Origin: Verrucomicrobiia bacterium
Lineage (GTDB): Bacteria > Verrucomicrobiota > Verrucomicrobiia > Verrucomicrobiales > Akkermansiaceae
Reading direction: 5' to 3'
Length of the DNA stretch: 64,000 nt
NCBI GenBank assembly: GCA_947462875.1
Contig: CANHQJ010000003.1
Location: 62,001 to 126,000 of the forward strand
The translations under genes and the position numbers were made by a program. This document shows positions 63,394 through 64,000 of this stretch, piece after piece. Below the pieces are notes generated by a model. The model was not told the DNA's origin. It worked only from the letters and a program-made list of their open reading frames with translations, and did no database searches. The first letter of the stretch is position 1. Every line of letters begins with the position of its first letter.

Positions 63394-64000
63394 TTACTCC
63401 TCGATCGGTTGGGCGCGCGGTGGCGCAGGCTCCCTGACCGGCGCGGCGCGTGGCGGCGATTCCTCCTCCACGGGAGCGGCTTTCGGCGGGGCGGGTTCCT
63501 CTACCACGGGCACGGCGACCTTGGGTGGCTCGGGGATTTCCTCTTCCACCGGAAGGGCACGCATCGGCTTCACGCGGACGGGCATGGCTTTCGGCGGCGC
63601 AGGTTCCGGCTCGGGAGGGACGGGTTGCGCACGCGGCGGCACAATCACCGGAGTCGGCGGCGGCGCGATGCCATCCACGGGCGGCGGCGTTTTGCGCATC
63701 TTGATTTCCACCCGGCGATTGATCGATTGTTCCTCCTGTGTGCCTTGCGCGACGATGGGATGATTTTTCCCGAGCCCCCTGGTGCGGATTTTCAGTGGGT
63801 CCATTCCCATGGCGACGAGAAAAGCCTTCACGGATTCGGCACGGCGCAGCGAGAGATCGTAGTTAAAATCATCGCCACCGTACAAGTCCGTGTGTCCCTC
63901 GATCCAGCAATAAAGCTGCGGATTCAGATCCATCACCAAGGCGATTTTCTGCATGCCCACCTTCGAGCTGCTGCGGAGGTCAGCGCTGTTGTATTCAAAT
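63394..64000 (-). CDS. OmpA-family peptidoglycan-associated protein, N-terminus beyond the window
   Basis: The frame enters from the window edge without a start codon, giving about 201 residues. It contains most of an OmpA-like domain (FEYNSADLRSSSK.., YCWIEGHTDLYGGDDFNYDLSLRRAESVKAFL, KNHPIVAQGTQEEQSINRRVEI), with the Asp and Arg that bind diaminopimelate in related proteins. Unusually the OmpA domain is followed by a tail of about 95 Pro/Glu/Ala residues with imperfect repeats (EPAPPKA.PV, EEESPPRAAPV). This would link the cell wall to something else. Confidence 0.85.
   Translation of the reverse strand, partial: FEYNSADLRSSSKVGMQKIALVMDLNPQLYCWIEGHTDLYGGDDFNYDLSLRRAESVKAFLVAMGMDPLKIRTRGLGKNHPIVAQGTQEEQSINRRVEIKMRKTPPPVDGIAPPPTPVIVPPRAQPVPPEPEPAPPKAMPVRVKPMRALPVEEEIPEPPKVAVPVVEEPAPPKAAPVEEESPPRAAPVREPAPPRAQPIEE

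Overview
The window looks like chromosomal DNA of a member of the PVC superphylum, most likely Verrucomicrobiota. This is inferred from gene content. It carries a DUF1549/DUF1553 protein (with an SHD1-like domain) paired with a Tat-exported DUF1501 protein, many Gly/Pro-rich secreted proteins, a menaquinone pathway, SUF-type Fe-S assembly, and starts that mostly lack a Shine-Dalgarno sequence. Core genes are GC-rich with strong third-position bias, which creates very long antisense reading frames that are not genes. I saw no rRNA, CRISPR array, insertion sequence, prophage or integrase. One tRNA, tRNA-Gly(UCC), is present.

Layout. 1-2.1 kb: a truncated TraB/GumN protein, a VapBC-like toxin-antitoxin pair and a small membrane protein. 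2.3-4.1 kb: rpsA with a clear intrinsic terminator. 4.2-11.7 kb: the DUF1549/1553-DUF1501 pair, then an envelope-stress block (HtrA protease, RseP-type site-2 protease, PhoD-like phosphatase). 11.8-15.96 kb: an AT-richer accessory block with a C39-like putative lipoprotein, an outer-membrane barrel and an OmpR/EnvZ-type two-component system. 16-20 kb: a leftward fur-sufC-sufB-sufD operon with a palindromic operator candidate in front of fur. 20-24.2 kb: small metabolic and membrane genes (ACT protein, ROK kinase, DUF4126, sugar-phosphate isomerase, short recO). 24.2-31.1 kb: leftward rnd, zinc-ribbon protein, gyrB, gyrA. 31.2-34.8 kb: a large secreted protein and an in-frame dephospho-CoA kinase-Rho fusion. 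34.9-37.8 kb: an SH3 lipoprotein and two tandem paralogous one-span membrane proteins. 37.8-41.9 kb: leftward menB, menA, gltX, aroE. 42-46 kb: a glycine-zipper lipoprotein, then leftward PDZ protein, Prc-type protease and YggS. 46-51 kb: a leftward polysaccharide-export set (outer-membrane barrel, Wzc-like tyrosine kinase, Wza-like exporter) without glycosyltransferases. 51-55 kb: tRNA-Gly and an alaS-nif3 operon. 55-60.6 kb: tspO, an ABC ATPase and sucAB. 60.5-64 kb: a REPIN-like repeat, a TerB/DUF697-like protein, murG, a CYTH protein and a truncated OmpA-family protein.

The most unusual items are the CoaE-Rho fusion; a 2-oxoglutarate dehydrogenase E2 lacking the E3-binding domain; a Fur-family regulator without the usual CxxC zinc sites heading the suf operon; a GyrA whose two quinolone-anchoring residues are naturally replaced; a scattered 17-bp dyad (ACTAS-N7-STAGT) inside several genes, including a perfect 18-bp palindrome in sucB; and several promoters placed so that the mRNA would be leaderless or nearly so. 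All functional statements come from reading motifs and from knowledge of the families. No database search was possible.
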